Below, one piece after another: positions 59,270 to 64,000 of a DNA stretch of 64,000 nucleotides (position 1 is the first letter of the stretch; each line of letters starts with the position of its first letter). The translations under genes were made by a program, and so were the position numbers. This DNA is from Asterias amurensis (taxonomy: Eukaryota; Echinodermata; Asteroidea; Forcipulatida; Asteriidae), in contig NC_092661.1 of assembly GCF_032118995.1 (NCBI RefSeq), positions 12,152,494 through 12,216,493 on the forward strand, given 5' to 3'. The notes beneath the pieces are model-generated. The model saw only the letters and a program-made list of their open reading frames with translations. It made no database searches and was not told the DNA's origin.

Positions 59270-59634
59270 ACAAAAAAGGTAACAAAATAGTGTCTCAAAA
59301 GTAGGTAAAGCCTCAAGGCATGATCGTTCTAATGGAAGACTTTTGAGACGCGGGCAGCAGCATACATAACAGTCCGTTATTGCAGCTCTGAGCATGCCGT
59401 ACACATGCTCAGTATTGCTCAGTATTGCGAGCAAATGGCCTGAGCACGCGGATAAGTCTCCTATTAGATAAGAATTCAAGAGTTGCACATGGACCTGGGA
59501 ACAGTTATTTTCATTTCACTGGTCTTTTCAGCTTTTTCACTATTGCATAAAAGATAGGGATACTTTTTATCACAGAAATTGCAAGCAAGACCATTTACAA
59601 GTGTTTTAACTAGAATTCGGCCAGGGGGCCAATG

Positions 59635-60021
59635 TTAAAGGCATTGGACACTATTGGTAATTACTCAAAATAATTGTTAGCATGAAACCTTACTTGGTGA
59701 CGAGTAATGGGGAGAGGTTGGTGGTATAAAACATTGTGAGAAAGAGCTCCCTCTGAAGTGCCATAGTTTTGGAGAAAGAAGTAATTTTCCACGAATTTGA
59801 TTTCGAGACCTCAAGTTTAGAACTTGAGGTTTCAAAATCAACCTTCTAAGCGCACACAACTTCGTGTGACAGGGGTGTTTTCTTCTTTCATTATTATCTG
59901 GCAACTTTGATGACCGATTGAGCTCAAATTTTCACAGGTTTGTTATTTTATGCATATGTTGAGATACGACAACTGTGAAGGCTAGTCTTTGACAATTACC
60001 AACAGTGTACACTGCCTTTAA
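59635..60021. mobile_element. TTAA-type palindromic MITE (AGGCATTGGACAC ends)
   Basis: A complete common-family copy with TTAA on both sides. Confidence 0.88.
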
Positions 60022-60737
60022 GGAAGAGTACTGAATGACTATTCTGTTGGACCGCTGACACATTCCATTGAAACGGGTAAAAATAATAATTTCCTGTACT
60101 TTCGTACAATGATTAGGGCAGGGCTAGCGGAACCTCTGGCGGTCCATTAGGTTGCGAGCATGTGTCCAGTTATTTCTTTCCTCGATCAAGCTTTACTTTT
60201 GAGACACTTGCTAATCGTATAAACAGAGGGGAACTCAAAGTGGATGTAAAGTTATACACTGCATCATGTCAAGAGGGAACACAAAGAGGGAAGAGGGTGG
60301 GGGAAAGGAAGAATGGGGAGGAGGGTAGGGGGAGGGGAGGGGAAGTAAACCAATCAACGATGTGTATAAACCTGCCAAAAAAAAAATGTAACATGTCATA
60401 AACCTAGCTCCGATTGGCTGAACGATCGTTTAAATTTCACACTTTCCATAATACATGTACATCGACACTTTTTTCATGAGAGCAGCCAATTTACATTGTA
60501 AGCTTTTGGAACTGATTTTAGAACTTTTGCACACAGGTCATCGCTTTAAATGACATCAGTTTAACTTTTTTTTGAAAGCCAGAAAACTATTAAGAATTTT
60601 GTTTTCCAAGTTTTCAAATGTTGGGTGAACCCCGCCAAACTTTGAAACAACAATGTAATCAAAAGAACTCAAACAAAACTTTCTCCAATATAGTTACCTA
60701 GAAAAGAATCCTTGTAAATGTCATTTGTGGTGAGAGG
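60022..60737. other. 3' flank of the large minus-strand gene
   Basis: It includes a GA-rich, purine-biased tract (about 60270-60350). No coding content was seen apart from repeat-like frames. It is probably 3' UTR and flank of the gene ending at 60738. Confidence 0.4.
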
Positions 60738-63700
60738 TTATCTTCTGTTAGTTCGGCTGTTCCTTGTTCTCTTAGAATCCTCCGCTGATTGCGTTGTTCT
60801 TCTGTCCCCTTTACTTCCTGGTCTGTCATGACTAACCTGCCTTCTTGAGCTCGGATGAGAGCTGCTGTGGCTACCTCTGGACCTGGCAACATCATCTAAA
60901 GTATCTCTTCTTTTCTCATCCCTACGATCCTCTTGTCTAGTCCGTGTCTCAACAGTTGTCTTCTTCACTCTTCTTTTTTCAGGGCTTTCTCTTGAAGGTA
61001 ATCTTCTCCGAATGGATGAATGAGATCCTCGTTCTCCATCCTTTGAAGTTCCGTACTTGGATTCAGAGTGCCTCCTTGGGTTCTTAAGAGCTTGCTGCCT
61101 CTCCTCCAAGATCCTCCTCTTCTGTTCAAAGAATTTCGACCGATTGTCTCCAACGGCCGTTCTCCTTGTTCTGTCTCTGCTGCGATCTGTAACTTTGTGA
61201 CTTGATGACTGTTTGTCTTCTCTTCTTGACCTGCTTGACCGATTTGATTTTCTGTCTGCCGTCTGGTGTCCTTCCTTCTTGATTATCACATTGGTTGAGG
61301 TCTCCGAGTCTGAACTAGGAATCTCTCCTTCTGACAAGTCACAGTTTTCTGACTGTTTGTCATCCACAAGATGATCAGCAAGTTGGCCGCTGAAAACCTG
61401 GTCATCAGCCTGATATTCCTGGTCACTTTGACCGCTGTTGTCAGAGTCGGTCAAGAGGTTTCCATGAACTGGTGAGGCACTACAACTCAGGAAATCATAA
61501 CCACTAGGGTCAATGGAGATATCTGCTTCATGTACACGTTCCATGTGTGAACCCTCATTGTTAGAATCATTGACCTCTCCATCTTCGTTATCTACCAATG
61601 AAGGGACAGCGTCAGTTAAATCTGTTTTTAGCATGGACTTCACATGTACATGTACATTATCTGGGATGCTGATATCTGATGTTAAAGTGGGTGCAGTACT
61701 CACACCAGTAATTGTGTCCACATCAGCTTGTTTATTTGGTTCAGACTGGCAAGGGGTCTCGTCTAGCTCTTCCTTAAGCGATATGGACGGAGATATTTCA
61801 GTCAAGTGATTTTTCAGTTGGTTTTCAAATTTTAGCTTCTCAACATTTTCCATTTCAGTTTCTGGTTTCTCATTGGCAGTTTCAAAGTGTTTCCCTGTAC
61901 TTTTCGCCATATAAGCGTCTCTCCTGATTTCATCTTCCAATTTCTTCTTAGTCAAAAGTTTGATAGTTGCATCAGTGTTGTGTTCATCCGACTGACACAA
62001 GGACGACTTTCCTTGTCTATGTAAAATGCCACTACTCCTAAAATCAACAACGCGTGTAGCTGCAGAAGTTGGATCTAGCCCATCACTCTTCGCCTTACTT
62101 ATCCCTTTTTTAGCAGGAGAGCTTCGGAGATTTTCAAACATGGCGTCTTCAGATTGAATCATTGGCTCACCAGTTACCGACGCTGACGTGGGTGATGTTT
62201 GGCTACTAGACTTAACATCGGCGCCAGTGAGGCTGTCGGTATCGTAGGGCTCAAGGATGTTCTCTAAAATGCATCCCGCCTTGATTTCATGATCTACAGA
62301 GCAGTCCATCTTTGTAATTCCAGGAAGGCCTTTGGGAGAAGCTGCAGTGTCAGCAGAGATGTGTTTGCTAAAAGTCAGGCTAACTGCCGCTACCTTACTG
62401 GTTTCCATATCATCACCTTCAATGAAGCTGTCACTACCGAAAATGTTCATCAACGTTTCCGAAAAATTGTCTAGTTTCTTTGATGTCTTTTTATTTACTG
62501 AAGAGTCACCAGAGTTATCTTGCGATGTTTTTGGGAGTGGCAATTCCAGGGTTTCAGAGATTGATGGCAAAGTCACCTCCATGCTGCTGTCACTCAGCAG
62601 GAAGCTGTTGCTGCCAAAAACATCCATTATTTTTTCAGAGAAACTGTCGTTTGTTTTCCTGCTGGTAGAAACATTTAACTCGGAACATGCATCTAATGAA
62701 AGAGCAATTCGCTTGGAGTCATAGTCTTCAATGGATTCCTTTCGTGCATTATGGTCTACTTTGCTCTCATCTATTTTTCCCACGTGCTCATCAAGGACAG
62801 CATCTGATATTAACACAGTATTGTTTGATGATTTGAGGCAGTTCAGATCTTTATTAAAGTTGTCTAGTACAAGTTTGTCTGTTTCACCATCACCTGTTTC
62901 AACTTTTACATGAGCAGATTCCTCATTGGGAGCAAGTCTACCTTCAGTGATTGGGGACGCATTGGAAGATGAAGAGTTCCTTGTACCTCCTCTCTCATTA
63001 ACCGGACTAGCCGACACTTGATCTCCTGATGATGAGGGGTCACAGCACTCAGACGGTGGCAGTATGACAGGTGACACTGGGAGACTGTATTGATTTCTGG
63101 GAATCTCTATTTGGCAAGTATCAAGAATCTGACTTGGCTTGGTCTCATGTTGTTCATCATGATGGATTACATGACTGAATTGACCAGCCACAACCTCTTG
63201 ATCGTCTGTCCCACCTCGACTAGATGTGGCTTTATTCTCTTTACCCTTGTTTACAGCAATGTTGACATTGTTTTCTTCTTCGACAGAACTATCAGGCTCC
63301 TTGCATCCATAGAAGGAGCCTGTTGTGACCTCTTCATCCAGTTCCAAATCATGATTTATTGGCACATCGTGGCTTGCAATGCAAGCTGCATGTGGGGCAG
63401 GATGTTCTTCAGGAATGCCCAAGTCATCTTGGAGCGCATCCTTCTCTCCCATGACAGCTTTAAGATTCTTTCTCCATTGAGGATCATCATACTCAACAGA
63501 CTCTTTTGGTACCCATTCCGTGTCAGATGAGTCCTGGTTATCCAGGTCTTCGTCACCAGCAATAACCAACTCCTTGGTATTTTCTTTGCTCCTGGAAGCC
63601 TTTGATGTCGAGGCAAGTCTCTTGCTTCTCTTCTCTCTTCTGTGCTTTTTGGGAGTGCTGTGCTTTCTGTGAAGTGTGTCTTTAGCACGTTTCAATGACT

Positions 63701-64000
63701 TGTTCTTCCTGTCCGACTTATGTCTCATGCGATGTTGGTCATCACAAACTGAATCTTTAGATGACCTGTTGCTAACAGTGTGACTTGTTTGACGACTCCT
63801 CAGGTCTTCCGAGATGGGGGGTTCTCCATTGACTTTGTTACCCTCTGCATGATTGTATTGAAATCTTTTCCCATCAGACGCTTCTGCAAGTTTGTCTTTA
63901 TCATGTCCTCTGAGCTTTTTATGAGGTGCAGCAAGGGAAGATCTATGGCTAGACTTTAGTTCTTGTTTTCTTCCTGAACTATGTTTCCGTTTCCTTCGAG
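60738..64000 (-). CDS. Large low-complexity basic protein, C-terminal ~1086 codons (partial)
   Basis: One uninterrupted minus-strand frame runs from the right window edge to TAA at 60738-60740. The frame stays open upstream of the internal Met at 63728, so the true start lies outside the window. The N-terminal visible part is Lys/Arg/Ser-rich (KKHRREKRSKR type). A long acidic/Ser-rich middle follows, then an acidic LSEGEIPSSDSE segment, then an Arg/Ser/Glu-rich tail with NRSKFFEQKRRILEERQQALK, a likely short helix. A motif FSExxMxxFGSxSF occurs twice (about 62575-62660 and 62401-62478). There are no membrane segments. The composition suggests a nuclear, RNA- or chromatin-associated disordered protein. 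I do not recognise the family. As this looks like one exon over 3.2 kb, it may be the large last exon of a longer gene. Confidence 0.85.
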   Translation of the reverse strand, partial: RRKRKHSSGRKQELKSSHRSSLAAPHKKLRGHDKDKLAEASDGKRFQYNHAEGNKVNGEPPISEDLRSRQTSHTVSNRSSKDSVCDDQHRMRHKSDRKNKSLKRAKDTLHRKHSTPKKHRREKRSKRLASTSKASRSKENTKELVIAGDEDLDNQDSSDTEWVPKESVEYDDPQWRKNLKAVMGEKDALQDDLGIPEEHPAPHAACIASHDVPINHDLELDEEVTTGSFYGCKEPDSSVEEENNVNIAVNKGKENKATSSRGGTDDQEVVAGQFSHVIHHDEQHETKPSQILDTCQIEIPRNQYSLPVSPVILPPSECCDPSSSGDQVSASPVNERGGTRNSSSSNASPITEGRLAPNEESAHVKVETGDGETDKLVLDNFNKDLNCLKSSNNTVLISDAVLDEHVGKIDESKVDHNARKESIEDYDSKRIALSLDACSELNVSTSRKTNDSFSEKIMDVFGSNSFLLSDSSMEVTLPSISETLELPLPKTSQDNSGDSSVNKKTSKKLDNFSETLMNIFGSDSFIEGDDMETSKVAAVSLTFSKHISADTAASPKGLPGITKMDCSVDHEIKAGCILENILEPYDTDSLTGADVKSSSQTSPTSASVTGEPMIQSEDAMFENLRSSPAKKGISKAKSDGLDPTSAATRVVDFRSSGILHRQGKSSLCQSDEHNTDATIKLLTKKKLEDEIRRDAYMAKSTGKHFETANEKPETEMENVEKLKFENQLKNHLTEISPSISLKEELDETPCQSEPNKQADVDTITGVSTAPTLTSDISIPDNVHVHVKSMLKTDLTDAVPSLVDNEDGEVNDSNNEGSHMERVHEADISIDPSGYDFLSCSASPVHGNLLTDSDNSGQSDQEYQADDQVFSGQLADHLVDDKQSENCDLSEGEIPSSDSETSTNVIIKKEGHQTADRKSNRSSRSRREDKQSSSHKVTDRSRDRTRRTAVGDNRSKFFEQKRRILEERQQALKNPRRHSESKYGTSKDGERGSHSSIRRRLPSRESPEKRRVKKTTVETRTRQEDRRDEKRRDTLDDVARSRGSHSSSHPSSRRQVSHDRPGSKGDRRTTQSAEDSKRTRNSRTNRR

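Noticed and set aside
1-64000. Retroviral, LTR or large virus-like elements
   Set aside because: I looked for protease, integrase, capsid, envelope and long terminal repeats and saw none. The only reverse transcriptase is the LINE fragment.

Overview
The window is animal genomic DNA. It has long introns with GT-AG splice sites, compact exons, a CD73-like ecto-5'-nucleotidase family, SLC22 and SLC46 transporters, and a dense load of short palindromic transposons. The intronic repeat style and the SINE tails suggest an echinoderm. A sea star is my best guess, made from memory of similar repeats, and it is not proven by the sequence. I saw no bacterial operons, rRNA, CRISPR arrays or virus-derived elements.

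Layout. (1) 813-4583, minus strand: the N-terminal 329 residues of an SLC22-type organic ion transporter, whose remaining exons lie beyond the left edge. (2) 6770-33958, plus strand: three tandem ecto-5'-nucleotidase genes (A, B, C), each with eight coding exons of matching phase. B and C are a younger duplication of a unit that includes the promoter region, a promoter hairpin and a 3' satellite; A is older. Their fates differ. C keeps a signal peptide, catalytic residues and a C-terminal GPI-type tail. B has a 1-base insertion in exon 2 and a stop codon exactly where the GPI tail should begin. A is open throughout but lacks a GPI tail and has changed substrate-pocket residues. (3) 36747-42786, plus strand: a nine-exon, 547-residue protein with a C-terminal von Willebrand A (MIDAS) domain, resembling TROVE/Ro60 architecture. 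(4) 44970-51979, minus strand: a seven-exon, 488-residue SLC46-like major facilitator transporter. (5) 52603-54598: a tRNA-derived SINE multimer interrupted by a 5'-truncated LINE. (6) 54600-60700: gene-poor and full of palindromic elements. (7) 60738-64000, minus strand: the C-terminal ~1086 codons of a low-complexity, basic, probably nuclear protein that I do not recognise.

The main non-genic theme is about twenty palindromic MITEs, in several sequence families, that share TTAA target sites and ends beginning AGG or AGC. Comparing paralogous introns and flanks of copies B and C gives empty sites for several insertions, so insertion order can be read directly. Other notable elements are a 1.2-kb foldback transposon with arms built of CGAC-NN-GTCG palindromes about every 20-22 bp, and a 216-bp element with a 9-bp target duplication carrying two TCTCGCGAGA motifs. 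Exon coordinates given here were placed by hand from splice consensus, reading-frame phase and paralogue comparison.
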